Part shown: positions 1 through 10,513 of the stretch, in pieces
How positions within the stretch are numbered: position 1 is the first letter of the stretch
Layout: every line of letters begins with the position of its first letter
Assembly (NCBI RefSeq): GCF_945859705.1
Contig: NC_079138.1
Coordinates: 8,386,874-8,450,873 of the forward strand
Reading direction: 5' to 3'
Length of the DNA: 64,000 bases
Origin: Episyrphus balteatus
Taxonomy: Eukaryota > Arthropoda > Insecta > Diptera > Syrphidae
Position numbers and translations under genes: made by a program
Notes under the pieces: generated by a model
Told to the model about the DNA's origin: nothing
What the model saw: only the letters and a program-made list of their open reading frames with translations
Database searches by the model: none

Positions 1-524
1 AATACATCTGGGTTTGAAATTGCTGACCTCAAAACCAAAATTTCAGCTGATTTTTCAAACAATTGATCGTAAAATGGGTAATAAATGACCCAGCAAACAT
101 TTCGCTTCAGAACTGAATCATAACACTGGTCTACAAAATTAAATTTTTTTTTGGTGCCGAGACTATGATATACTTTTCTATAAGTTTTTGATGTGCTGAA
201 CTCGAATCTGAAGTCAGAAATATCCTATCAGCTCCCGTTAGAAAATGCAAAAAAAAACGTTTTTTTACCACTTTTGATGTTAAGCCTTAATTTGAGGAAT
301 TTTTTAAAAATATAATTCATAACGGTTCCTATAAGAACTATTTTCCTTCTTTCAAAACTGTTTAAATCTTTGCAATATCTTTTTTACTGCCGGAGATATC
401 TTAAAATGAAGTAAGTGTGTTTTTATCAAGAAGGAGATGAAAACGTGATATCTGTTTGATACATTACAATAACCCAAAAAACTAACGATATCTCGAACAA
501 TAAAAAAGATATCGAAATTTTAGA
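1..524. other. AT-rich non-coding DNA, no gene seen
   Basis: No open frame or recognisable element. The text reads like worn repeat sequence with homopolymer runs. Confidence 0.5.
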
Positions 525-752
525 TTTTAGGTGCAAGAATGTAACCATGTTCCCCTAAAATATTAAAATTCACAGTCTATTCAGGTTGTGATTTTTATAA
601 GTGTCTGTATTCATGGACCAAAATTTTGCGTCTTAGTAAGGGTATGACAGCATCTAACTGATGAGCCCACTGTAATACCTGGGCGAAACGCATATGGAGT
701 TGAGGTCACTTTAACTTTTTAATAATAAAAAGTTATCAACTTTTTAATTGAA
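525..752 (+). repeat. Ribozyme-bearing repeat, copy 1
   Basis: About 228 bp, repeated almost base for base starting 317 bp downstream (842-1069). The first repeat period includes an AT-rich spacer (753-841). It contains a full hammerhead ribozyme core. Confidence 0.9.
627..692 (+). ncRNA. Hammerhead ribozyme, type III layout
   Basis: All invariant parts are present in order. Stem III is TGCGT (627-631) with ACGCA (688-692). The cleavage triplet is GUC, cut predicted after C632. Stem I is TTAG (633-636) with CTAA (654-657), then an ATG/CAT inner helix. The core CTGATGA is 658-664, stem II is GCCCA (665-669) with TGGGC (680-684), then GAAA (685-688). Stem III is short, as in repeat-borne hammerheads, where activity may depend on loop contacts or on dimers. 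Known role of such ribozymes: self-cleavage of repeat or retroelement transcripts. Activity here is inferred, not shown. Confidence 0.85.
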
Positions 753-841
753 TTATATTCAATCACTCCGCTTAAAAATAAAAATAATTTTCATTATTTT
801 TTTCACTTTGTTTACTTATTAGCCTGACCACGGGCAATTGT

Positions 842-1069
842 TTTTAGGTGCAAGAATGTAACTATGTTCCCCTAAAATATTAAAATTCACAGTCTATTCA
901 GGTTGTGATTTTTATAAGTGTCTGTATTCATGGACCAAAATTTTGCGTCTTAGTAAGGGTATGACAGCATCTAACTGATGAGCCCACTGTCATACCTGGG
1001 CGAAACGCATATGGAGTTGAGGTCACTTTAACTTTTTAATAATAAAAAGTTATTAACTTTTTAATTGAA
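842..1069 (+). repeat. Ribozyme-bearing repeat, copy 2
   Basis: Direct copy of 525-752 with only a few substitutions. One A/C difference falls in the ribozyme stem II loop and leaves all pairings intact. Confidence 0.9.
944..1009 (+). ncRNA. Hammerhead ribozyme, second copy
   Basis: Same architecture as the copy 317 nt upstream. Stem III is 944-948 with 1005-1009, predicted cut after C949, core CTGATGA 975-981, GAAA 1002-1005. The single change in loop II (A to C) does not disturb the fold. If both cut in one transcript, a 317-nt monomer would be released. Confidence 0.85.
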
Positions 1070-1115
1070 GGATATCGAATAACAAAAAAATTGCAATGCT
1101 AAGTGCCATACACTT

Positions 1116-1316
1116 TGAGGAAGCTATGGGGGGGGGGGGGGGGCATGCTGCCCCCTGCTTGGGCACACTTTAGGATTCGAAATTTCAAAATTTAAAAGTT
1201 TTTTGGAATCCAAAAAAAAATTTTTACATACCTAACCTTGTCCCCACTCCAAATCCTATAGTGAGCCCAAGCAGGGGGGTTGCATGGGGGCACCATGCCC
1301 ACCCGATACCTTCCTA
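1116..1316. repeat. G-rich foldback element with 16-base poly-G
   Basis: Arms 1150-1177 and 1252-1279 are inverted (25 of 28 match) around GCCCAAGCAGGGGG. Outer ends GAGGAAGCTATGGG and CCTTCCTA are also roughly inverted. A run of 16 G lies at 1128-1143. Likely a small non-autonomous element. Confidence 0.55.
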
Positions 1317-1952
1317 AAATTATAAATGCCTTATTACAAGTGAAAGTGCTTATTATTCACATTTACCATGGAAAAAACAATCGTGGGGCTTAATGCCTTT
1401 TTAAAGTAGGTGTTATTGTACGACCCATTTAATGTATACTTCTAAAAAGGTAATTTTTTTTAGAGGCCTTTGTCACATCGAAATATCAAAATATTCAGTG
1501 TAGACATATAGGGTGAATGCACCAATACCCGAACAATTAAAGGAAATTCAAAAGTAAAAACGCTGTAAAAAAATATTTATTGAAGACAAAAATTTAAATA
1601 TTTTTTTTACAAAAGGTGAAAGAATATTTTATTATAAAAAAATAAGATTGTGTCAATGAGTACAAAGGTTTTATTATAAAACTGTTTCCGATACAACTTT
1701 AAGAACGGATTTAAAATTAACTTTCTTTTTGTTATGGGTAGTGAATATGTACAAAATGTGAAGTGTCGTTAGATGTGCTGGTTCGAGAAAGTTCTGGATG
1801 CATTTTGTATGGTCCTCACACTTCAATTGTAATGTTCTCTTTGATTGTTCATTCGGTATCATGGGTATTTCATGGGTCAATCAAAGTGCAATAAGACAAT
1901 AATTGAATTGCGCTGACTCTTTAAACGTGCCGACGATTATCCACTGAAGAAG
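1317..1952. other. No gene seen
   Basis: AT-rich sequence with short accidental open frames only. Confidence 0.4.
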
Positions 1953-1994
1953 CTGGGCTCGCGACTATCTTCGTTCCGATAGTCGCGAGCCCAG
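1953..1994. repeat. Perfect 17-bp GC-rich hairpin
   Basis: CTGGGCTCGCGACTATC (1953-1969) and its exact reverse complement (1978-1994) flank an 8-nt loop. It stands out strongly from the AT-rich surroundings. Function unknown. Confidence 0.85.
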
Positions 1995-2337
1995 TGAGTG
2001 ACTGATCTCAATTTTTGATTGTCGCTGTTCACAGAACTTCTTCGGTTTCTCACTAAGAGGATGTGACTTCGATCAAAAGAATCGTCTTTATCTCGTTCAT
2101 ATTTGTATTTTAATATTATTTTTTAATGCACTTTTTTTTAAAAAAAGCTTGCTCTTACATTTTTTTCTACTAAAACCAATATTTTACCTCTCTTAGCATT
2201 CGGAAATGCTGGTTCTAAATGCATTTTTTTCTTGCATTCTTTCTTGTTAAATTTGATTTTCACTTTGATATTGGTTTTATGAATTTTTAAATAAAATTCA
2301 TAGATCATATCTAAACATTTAATGAATACTGAAAACA

Positions 2338-2705
2338 ATAATTAAATGGAAATATTGTAGTTAACTGGAGAGATTGACGTTTTGGCAGATTTAGAGGATA
2401 GGTAAGGTAGACTTGTTTGTTTTTTGGTAAAATTGGGCTTTTGAGAATGTCCCAATCATGTTTGTCAGAATATCGCCTTTTACATCTACACTCGTTCTGA
2501 GAGTGGCCAACCTTAGAACAACAATCGGATCGTACCCTAGTCTCTTGCGGGTTTGCCGCTTCCAAGTGACTTTGGGGTATCGTTCCTTGAGGGTGGCCAT
2601 GTGCTTTGCAGGCATTGTGGAAAAAAAGATTTCTCTTAAACCTGCAATAAGCACTTTTGTGATTTGTTTTCTTACAGAATCTACAAACCACTTTCTCTGA
2701 GGTAT
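2338..2705 (-). pseudogene. Gag-like zinc-knuckle remnant of a retrotransposon
   Basis: The minus-strand frame below about 2700 reads EKVVCRFCKKTNHKSAYCR, a textbook CX2CX4HX4C zinc knuckle. A second knuckle about 40 residues on (CSKVGHSQNEC) keeps the last three ligands but has lost the first Cys. A third, looser Cys/His cluster lies between them. Such arrays occur in Gag proteins of LTR retrotransposons and some LINE ORF1 proteins. No protease or polymerase follows, so this is an isolated fragment. Confidence 0.55.
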
Positions 2706-2954
2706 TTTTTTACATTTATTTCCTTTCTAGGAAAAAATGTCTGCCAATCTTTGATTACAGACGAAGTAACCTTTTCACTTTTTGTGTGACACATGATTAT
2801 TTTAGTGATTTGTTTTCTTACAGAATCTACAAACCACTTTCTCTGAGGTATTTTTTTACATTTATTTCCTTTCTAGGAAAAAATGTCTGCCAATCTTTGA
2901 TTACAGACGAAGTAACCTTTTCACTTTTTGTGTGACACATGATTATTTTAGTTA
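2661..2954. repeat. Tandem duplication, 146-bp unit
   Basis: 2661-2806 is repeated nearly exactly by 2807-2952. The first copy overlaps the zinc-knuckle start, so the knuckle coding edge is duplicated too. Confidence 0.85.
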
Positions 2955-3172
2955 TTATGATTTTTTATGAGTTTCACTTGAGTAATTTAAAATGGTAAAA
3001 AATTGAATATTATGCACTTCGTTTCGTGGTTATAATCATTTAAAAGGGTGTTAACGTATTTAAAGAAACAATTTTGTTCTAACTTTTTTCTACCTTCTAT
3101 ATTTTCTTACTTCCTTGATTTGTCAAACTTGCGTTACAATAATTTAAAAACTCACTATACCTTTGACTTATT

Positions 3173-3298
3173 AGGTCTGTTTGGGTACTGCCTAAAACAG
3201 AAATATTTCTACTTTTACACTGGAATGGTGTGGTTTTGCACATTATTTTTGTAAAAAAAAATAAATATTTCTGTTTTAGACAGTACCCAAACAGACCT
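3173..3298. repeat. Inverted repeat, 36-bp arms
   Basis: Arms 3173-3208 and 3263-3298 match 35 of 36 (core GTTTGGGTACTG). Loop 54 nt. Small foldback. Confidence 0.75.
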
Positions 3299-3573
3299 AT
3301 TGTTGCAAAAATAATGAATAGATGCATCAAAGTAATTTTAAAATCGAATATTGTGTAACGAAGCATGCCTAGCAAGTTTCCCTGAAAAAGGCAGCGACCC
3401 ATGCCGAAATGTCGGGAAAGTTAATGTAACTTGATTTTATGGTTGTTGTTTTGTTTCGCCTCCAACTTAATTGTTTCATGGCAATAATTAATACTACCAA
3501 CAAAGCCGACGGAAAATACGTTTTCCAACCCACATTATTAACTACTAATTGGTCAATAAAATCATCTTTAATG

Positions 3574-3815
3574 CTATGTTTCCACCTACGCTAAATCCGA
3601 GATTTAGCTAAGTAGATTTAGCTTAAATTTAGTTGAAAATCTTTGTTTTAGGGTAGGTGAACCCATATCCACCATTTAGCGAAGTAGATTTAGAATAAAT
3701 CTCGAGATTTATTCTAACCCACACTATTAACTACAAAGTAGATTTAGAATAAATCTCGAGATTTATTCTAAATCTACTTAGCTAAATCTCGGATTTAGGT
3801 CAGGTGGAAACGTAG
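3574..3815. mobile_element. MITE-like foldback with nested palindromes
   Basis: Ends are inverted: GTTTCCACCT and TAAATCCGAGATTTAGC on the left, mirrored at 3783-3815. Inside, a 24-bp palindrome centred on CTCGAG occurs at 3692-3715 and again within a 44-bp perfect palindrome (3736-3779). Confidence 0.6.
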
Positions 3816-3960
3816 TATAAGACTGATACAATTTCTGTTACAAGGAAAAATAAACACAAAACTATATTTTTTTATCATACACTTTAAAGAAAACGTGGTT
3901 TAAAATGAGTCCCTGATCGTCTTAATAATGAAAGACAAGGATTTTTGAGAGATCATTTAG

Positions 3961-4607
3961 GCCGTGTGCGAATTGCGTTAGTTGGTTAAAATTTGACGTT
4001 TGGTTAAATTTTGACACTAGCGTGGTCAATAAAATGGGTTAAAAATTACCCAGCTGCGGAGCAGGGTAAAATTTGACACTAGTGGTTAAAATTTGACGTT
4101 TCTCAAGAAAGAAAGATCAAGATAGATTTGAAATTATTTTTGTTATAATGCGTTGAATTTTTAAGAAATGTAAAAGTATTAATACAAAGTACTTCCCCAA
4201 ATTATTATTCATCTTGTTTGTTTGTTTTTAATTTTTATATTTCTATTTTGTTGGCAGCTGGTGAACTATGAATAAGTGTTCGAAGACCGAATAAAAAATG
4301 TCTTTTTGATCGTAATGAAGTGGGAAATTATCTATAAAAATAAAAAAAGTATGTGAAATTGAGAATTTCTTACATATTTATGCTAGAGTATTTAACTTTA
4401 TATGTTATCAGATGGGCTTTGTTATAAAAAATAATTAATTGTATATAAGAAAAAACATTTTTGATGGTGATTTTGTTTTATATTGAGGGAATTTTAATCA
4501 AAGTAGTGCTAAAAAAAAGTCCCATTTAACACATTTTAATCCAATTCGCACAGCAAAAACATAAATTTAATCCCTTTTTCAACCAAACGTCAAAATTCGC
4601 ACACGGC
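3961..4607. mobile_element. Non-autonomous DNA transposon with TTTAG target duplication
   Basis: Perfect 14-bp terminal inverted repeats GCCGTGTGCGAATT (3961-3974 and 4594-4607). The 5-bp duplication TTTAG is present at 3956-3960 and 4608-4612. No coding capacity. Confidence 0.8.
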
Positions 4608-4952
4608 TTTAGATAAGATTTGTTTGTTTTCTCAGTTGTATTCGTCTGAATCGAAAACTCTCCCGTTATTGTCTCATTTATTTATGTGTTTTTTTGTGGG
4701 AACAAACTTTAGTTTTGTAGCGCCTTAAATTTGGTGACCGTGTGTGATAGGTCTGCAATATCTACTGAAGAAAATTGAACAGTGGTTTCTTCGTGTAGTT
4801 TTTCTGACGCAAAAAGAAAATAAATAAAAAACAAAAATAAATAAAACACTTCAAGAATATTTTTCAAGTGCTTATAAGTAATTTAAAAAAAAATATTTTT
4901 AAATTTTCGAAAAATTATAAATATGAAAATTGTATACAAATTATTATAGGAG

Positions 4953-4994
4953 ATGGATGCATCAAGTTCCTTTATTGGACAACGCACGTCAATG
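4953..4994 (+). CDS. AhcyL1: Candidate first coding exon of AhcyL1
   Basis: ATG at 4953 opens 14 codons (MDASSSFIGQRTSM) that end exactly at a consensus donor GTAAGC at 4995. An in-frame TAG sits two codons upstream, so this ATG is the first possible start. The exon ends in phase 0, and the next certain AhcyL1 exon (10423) starts in phase 0, giving a continuous frame. AHCYL genes are known for alternative short N-terminal exons, so this may be one of several. About 320 bp upstream is a TCAGTT initiator-like motif (4632-4637), a weak promoter hint. The TAG could also act as a splice acceptor. Position and phase fit, but no residue is diagnostic. Confidence 0.5.
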
Positions 4995-5533
4995 GTAAGC
5001 GATTTGAAATAAAAAAAGATATTAAGTTTTGTAATGGTTGTAAAAGAACAACAACTAATGTCGGATTAAAATGACTTGAACATTTTTATGAAATCAAATG
5101 AAAACCGCAATAATGACATTGTATTAATCCTGAAAAAAAAAATCCGACATAAGTGCGTTTAAACTGTCCAAGGCTTTATATTTTTATTGTTTGTAGAGTT
5201 TTCTTCATTGTAGTTATCCTTTTATTTAAGTTTAGGAAGTTAACCCTCGTTTGTATTCAGATCACTTTTATCAATATTTTTCATACAATATGTTTTCTCA
5301 TTGCCTTTTTAAATCACATTAATTTTCATTCCGCATTCGCATGATATAAATTAAAATTTCCTGTGGCTTTAGTCCAAACAAAATCAAGTAAACCAATGCA
5401 TTCCATACTCATACAATTTTAAAGAAGTCCAGGTTTGAATTAAATTTAATTATAATTTAAATTTAGAGAAGCAATACAATATCTAAATATGTATATATTT
5501 AATTTTTTTTTTTAAATTGTGAAGTAAACGGCG
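4995..5533. other. Start of the putative AhcyL1 first intron, nothing recognised
   Basis: AT-rich, no element boundaries seen before the Transib element. Confidence 0.4.
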
Positions 5534-5538
5534 CGCTG

Positions 5539-7686
5539 CACTAAGGAGCATTTGATCTCAAAAACCGGTCAAAATTATTTAAGACTTTTTTTTAGTTGGA
5601 AACTAATAAAAACCCATACTTAAACATAAAAAAGTATATTTATCGAAAAAATAATGTAAAAAACACAAAAATATCATAACAGGGATATAAAAAGTCTGGT
5701 ATTTGGCTTAGTTTGATTGACCAGAATGTGCTAGTGTGTAGATTTCTCCTAAACGGCTTTTCCGATTTCAACGATTTTTTTTTACACAAAATCTACTTAT
5801 ATATCTTAACATAATTAAGTATCAAAATTTTTCAAAAAAGTGTTGTTTTGGGTGTAAAAAAAAAAAATTGTGAGTTACTAAAAAAATTTTTTTTTTTATA
5901 AGTATTTTATGTACTAAAATTTTTAAAAACTTAAATAACAAAACAGTTAAATTAAAAGTATCATATTTTAGTCAGTCTGATTCATCACTGTGGTCCAGTC
6001 TTATCGTTTCTTCTATTTCTTCATGATCTGGTTCTTCTGGCTCAAAAAGCTCTATGGTTTCAGTTAAAAAGGGTTGGCTTTTGCTGCGTTTCCTTTGGTG
6101 ATTAGAACTCAGGAGTGGATCGGATGTGAGCAGAAGCCTATTCAAAACATCTTGATTGCACTGAGTCCTTCAAAATTTTCTTGCAAAATCATGGATTTTG
6201 CCATACCTAAAACCTTTTTTCTGTTCGCAAAGTGTGACTGCAACCTTAAGGAAACCAAGGAACTTTGGAATATGTTAGAGTCATCTTGAGTGCTATCTTG
6301 GAACTTTTGCTGATAAGAAGATTGATGGGATCCATCACAACCCCATTTTGAAATAAGTTCCAGGTTTTTTAATTCTTCTTCAGTACAGTTTTGGAGAACA
6401 TCCTCAAGAAAGAGGCAAAGTCTTGAAACAGTGTGATCAAGTAAATCTTGCAGAACAACTTCAGCACACGTTTCCGTAACTCGTACTGACTCCGGTTTTG
6501 GATAGCATAGTTTTTTCGCTTCTATTATAAGAGTATAGCATGGAAAAACACTCCTGTTGGACTCGTGCAATAAGAGGTTTAAAGATTCTTCAGGTGTGTT
6601 CTTTTTAATTCTTGGTTTCTGAGCAGCATCTATCAACTTCCTGTACTTTGTGGCTCTGCTTGGTGTTACAGTTGATTCCTTTATGAGCTTAGAGGCCGAA
6701 ACATTTCCAGACATCCGTTGACTTACGCTTGCTGCAAAGGTAAGCTCTTCGACAGGTACCTGCTCACGGATTTCTTTTGTTTTTCGTCGTTTACTGCGAT
6801 CACTCAAATCCTGAAATTCCTTGTATGTGTATTGAAGAATTAAGCCACTCTCGATTTTTTTGAAAAAAACCTTTCTTCATTGTATTGGGCGGATCTCCAT
6901 TTTTCCTTTAAATCATATTTAAAATTCTTTAAATCGTGATGTAATGTTTGAAACTCGTTTTGGGGGCAATTCATCAGGTCTTGTTCCATAAATATCACCT
7001 TATCGTCCAACTTTCGGGCTGAACTTTCCTTAAACAACAAATATAACGATTCTCGAGACATCTCAATCAAATTAGCTGACAAATAAAAACAAAAAAAATA
7101 AAAGTTTAAAAATAAGCAAAAATGATGAAACAAAATGAAAACTTTAAAGTGTGTTTTTTTTTTTTGGAGGAAACATGAGGAAAAGGTTTTTCATTCCCCA
7201 ACATCTATAAACCCTATAGTTTACCATCACATAAAAATGTCAGCCCGACATTGCCCGAGGCTTAACAAAAACACCTTTTTAAAAAAAACACACACCCAAA
7301 GTTATACTTTTTTCACGTACATCACATTTAGCATGATAAAACATAAAATAGTTGAAGAATTCAAACAAACTGTAATATTAAATTAAATACATACCTTGTA
7401 CTTCAGTATCCATAACTAAAATCCACAACAATTCACTTTTAATTATATATAACAACAAATTGAAAAACTCACAAAATTAGCCGTTTTCACAAAGTATACT
7501 TCTGTATTTCACAAAGTCTAACTTTCAACTGCCCTCCCTCAAAATTGGATGGGCTAAAGTATTTTTTAAAAGCAGATTATGATAGCTTATCTATTCAGGT
7601 AAAAAAAAATAATTAATTACATGGGATTCCCCAAAATTTGTAATTAGGACTTTTGACCGGTTTTTGAGGTCAAATGCTCCTTAGTG
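5539..7686 (-). mobile_element. Transib (RAG1-related) DNA transposon, internally deleted
   Basis: Terminal inverted repeats of 36 bp match 35 of 36 and begin CACTAAGGAGCATTTG. Target duplication CGCTG at 5534-5538 and 7687-7691 is 5 bp and GC-rich, the known Transib habit. Each end has heptamer CACTAAG, a 12-bp spacer and TCAAAAACC (left 5558-5566, right 7659-7667), one base off the consensus RAG nonamer. The gene inside is a broken transposase on the minus strand. At 2.1 kb it is shorter than a full Transib (about 3 kb), which fits the deletion seen in the gene. It lies in the large intron before the 10423 exon, antisense to AhcyL1. Confidence 0.88.
5972..7413 (-). pseudogene. Transib/RAG1-like transposase pseudogene
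   Basis: ATG at 7413 starts a short exon (MDTEVQ) ending at 7395 with donor GTATGT. A 319-bp intron ends at acceptor TTTGTCAG, and the frame resumes at 7075 (ANLIEMSRESLYLL). Near 6860 a homopolymer shift moves to the frame carrying DLSDRSKRRKTKEIRE and later SKWGCDGSHQSSYQQKF. The CDG Asp corresponds to the first catalytic Asp of RAG1/Transib (family knowledge). Soon after, near 6240, the text jumps to another frame reading YGKIHDFARKF-stop-RTQCNQDVLNRLL, which resembles the C-terminal end of these transposases, and finishes in an acidic tail at 5974. The catalytic middle is therefore deleted, with at least two frame changes and one stop. Not functional. Confidence 0.72.
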
Positions 7687-7691
7687 CGCTG

Positions 7692-7915
7692 TTCAGTATT
7701 AATTAAGTTGTATAATAAAGGCACAGCTTGCCCACATACACTGAAAACTAAACCCGATCAATAATTTTCAAACATAATTAAAAGGCAACACCAATCTAGT
7801 GTCTGATGAAAAGACCTAAATTTAGGACGGGTGCTTTAATTTAGGGTTTATTAAAAAGTTCGGTGTAATCAGATTTCTAGAAAGTATATAGTATTAAAAA
7901 TATCATTTGAAAATA
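7692..7915. other. Intronic sequence, nothing recognised
   Basis: Between the Transib element and the next foldback; no feature seen. Confidence 0.4.
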
Positions 7916-8169
7916 ATATGTGCCCATGATTATGAAAGTGGACTAAGTCACTTTTTGCATTGTTTAAAGAAAAACTTACATAATAATTTTCTTATAACGA
8001 TTTAATTATATTTCTTTTATGAAATCACTAGAGGAGCAATAAAGAAGTTTATTTACTGCAATTTCGCTTTCAAATAAACTTTACCCCTTAAATAATAATT
8101 ATTTTTAGGCTAGATTTGATGACATTTTTAGGAGTGACTTAGTCCACTTTCATAATTAAGGGCACATAT
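7916..8169. mobile_element. MITE-like element, 37-bp inverted ends
   Basis: Arms 7916-7952 and 8133-8169 begin ATATGTGCCC and share GAAAGTGGACTAAGTCACT. About 254 bp, non-coding, in the putative AhcyL1 intron. Confidence 0.7.
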
Positions 8170-10001
8170 GTGAATCCAATAACTCCTAAACTTAAAAAAA
8201 AAAAAATCATTACTAACATTATTTATTGGCACGTAACGTGATCTATATAAAAGACTTCAATTTAAGCTTATTATACTAAACATAAAGCTCTGACAAATAG
8301 ACCATCCACACGATACTGCGAATTTCTATATTAAAGATTATTCTAAACATTTGCAGCCGTATTTATTAGGTTTTCTTAAATGCGTTCTCAAAGACCTTTG
8401 CTCCCTAGTGGTTTCACCATGGAACCACCTATTAATTATTTTTTATTTTTTATTGCAATAACCAAAATTTGAAAATTATTGCATGAGCTATTGCATTTTG
8501 GGTAGTACGACCAACAAAAAATTTAATATCTGTATAAAAGTTAAAATTTAGTTAAAAAAAATGCAAGATTTGTGAGGGCTTTCTCAATTTTTCAAGTAGC
8601 CTTCAGCTTAGAGCTATAAAATTAAATAACGGTAACACTGAAAGAGAATGATTGTAATGGTTCTTCAATCTATGGAATATGTGAACATGTTTTTCATCAA
8701 AAAATTTGCTTTTCCAATCTAAATACTAGATTAATAAGACTTTTTGGTAAAACACATTGGTTTGTACGCGCATTTTTATCTTTTAGTTTTTTTTACTAAA
8801 AAATGGACTTCAACTTTTGTTCTCTCAGCTCAACATTCCTTAGAAAATACCAAAACTTTTTCTCAAGATTTTTGGAATTTTTCGTGAAAAAATTTAAAAA
8901 AAAAGTTACTCCGGGAACAAAGGGTTAAAGCTTGCTTAAATATTTAATTTGTCTGTAAGCAAAGTTGCTTAATTGCAACAAAGAAAAAAAAACAAGGATA
9001 TTATGATAAATGAGATTTTTTATTATAAATTAACAAATAAAATCACAGTTCACAGATTCCCTTAAAAAAAAAAAACTCCCTCCCATGTCTCAGAATCTCA
9101 CGGCCTTGGTGTCTAAATATCAAGTTGAGTAGGTCGTTGAAATGAAATGCGAAGAACAAATCCAAAAAGATTTGATTTTGTTTATGTTTATTGACCACTT
9201 AATTTTGTTTGTTAACTTTGTGTGCACAAAAAGATTTTAATTTAAATTTAATACAAGCTTCAAACAAAATTACTTCTTCCTAGATAAATAAATACAATGA
9301 TACTGAGCTTACGGTCTTTGTAGTAATTCCTATAAGGCCAAATTTATGTTAAAATGGCTCTAAGCAAACTCTAAACGCCGAGAATGGCGTTTAAGTTAAT
9401 AAATCCTTAAGCAACGTTACTTAAATGTGTAAACTCTTTATAAATACACTTTTTGTACTTAAAATCTATTTAGAGGTTGTTTAAAGTTAAACAAACTTTA
9501 AGATTCTGTTTTAAATATAGCTGTTGGACTTCAACGTTTGGAAGAAAACAAATTAATATAATAAACAGCAAAAATGAAAATGAACCTACGCGAATTGTTT
9601 ATTGCGTGATGATCAACATCTAATTCATTTTCTTCCAAAAGGTCAGAGATTTAAGGTATTTTAAAATTTGGCTTCGTATTTATCACATTTACGCTGTAAA
9701 AATCTTCAACATAACTTGAAAACTTTTCGATAGAATTTTCCTTATCACACTATTGTATTATGATTGCAGTGTCCATTATTTGGAAGCCTGAGACAAATAT
9801 TTGAACTGACTAACTTACAAACCGTTTTGAGATAAAGTTCAGGAATAAAAAAAAAAAAAAAACAATAACAAAACGATTTTCTCGAGCTCCGTAAAGAAAA
9901 TATTTGACGATTATGTGATTATGTCTCAGTTTTTTTAGAAATCTATGTAGATCACAGACAAGTTTGTAAAAGTTTTATGTTATGATTGAATATGTCGTGG
10001 A
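8170..10001. other. Intronic AT-rich DNA, nothing recognised
   Basis: No convincing exon, RNA gene or element boundary found. Confidence 0.4.
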
Positions 10002-10198
10002 CACAAAGCCAAAACCGCGAATCTGCAAAATTATAGTTTCGTTTTAAATTTTCTTGCAACGGGCATTGATAGTTACGGCAGCTTGGCAACAAATGGGGCA
10101 TTGGGATCGACGCGATTAATAGAGGCACCAATTACAAGTTAAATAGCGCATTAAAGAGAAAATGTCCAAAAATGCAGATTTGCGGTTTTGGCTTTGTG
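10002..10198. mobile_element. MITE-like element, 26-bp inverted ends
   Basis: CACAAAGCCAAAACCGC begins each end (10002-10027 and 10173-10198); 25 of 26 bases match. 197 bp, non-coding. No clear target duplication. Confidence 0.7.
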
Positions 10199-10422
10199 CC
10201 GATGTTTATTGAAACTACTATTTATCTCCCTTGAATTATGCTCCTAAGAAATATAATCAAATTGTTTGCTAAAGGTTCTTGTAATCTGTGTAGAATCTAC
10301 ATATTTCATAACTTTGTTCTCATTACTATTAACCGACATCTATTTATGTATTTGAATAATAAATATTTGTATCATTATTTTTTATCAACGAATTGTACTA
10401 TTTGTGTTTTATTATATTACAG

Positions 10423-10513
10423 CAAGAAACCAAACAATCTGGAGCTCTCAAGAAAACTAGTCGCTATCGTAGTCGATCCCTTTCGGCTTCATCGACAGAT
10501 TCTTATAGTTCGG
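10423..10513 (+). CDS. AhcyL1: AhcyL1 exon: Ser-rich regulatory segment
   Basis: Acceptor TATTACAG, donor GGGTAAGT. Encodes ETKQSGALKKTSRYRSRS and then the SASSTDSYSS stretch. It ends with one nucleotide of a split Ala codon. This is the phospho-regulated, disordered segment that sets AHCYL proteins apart from the true hydrolase. Confidence 0.93.

Noticed and set aside
4632..4637. Core promoter initiator TCAGTT for AhcyL1
   Set aside because: A single six-base match with no downstream promoter element at the right spacing; mentioned only as a hint.
6074..6289. Plus-strand open frame opposite the Transib gene
   Set aside because: Shadow of the minus-strand transposase, which has clear family motifs.
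10002..10198. Third Transib element because its ends start CACAAAG
   Set aside because: No 5-bp duplication (flanks GTGGA and CCGAT differ), and there is no convincing heptamer-spacer-nonamer layout.
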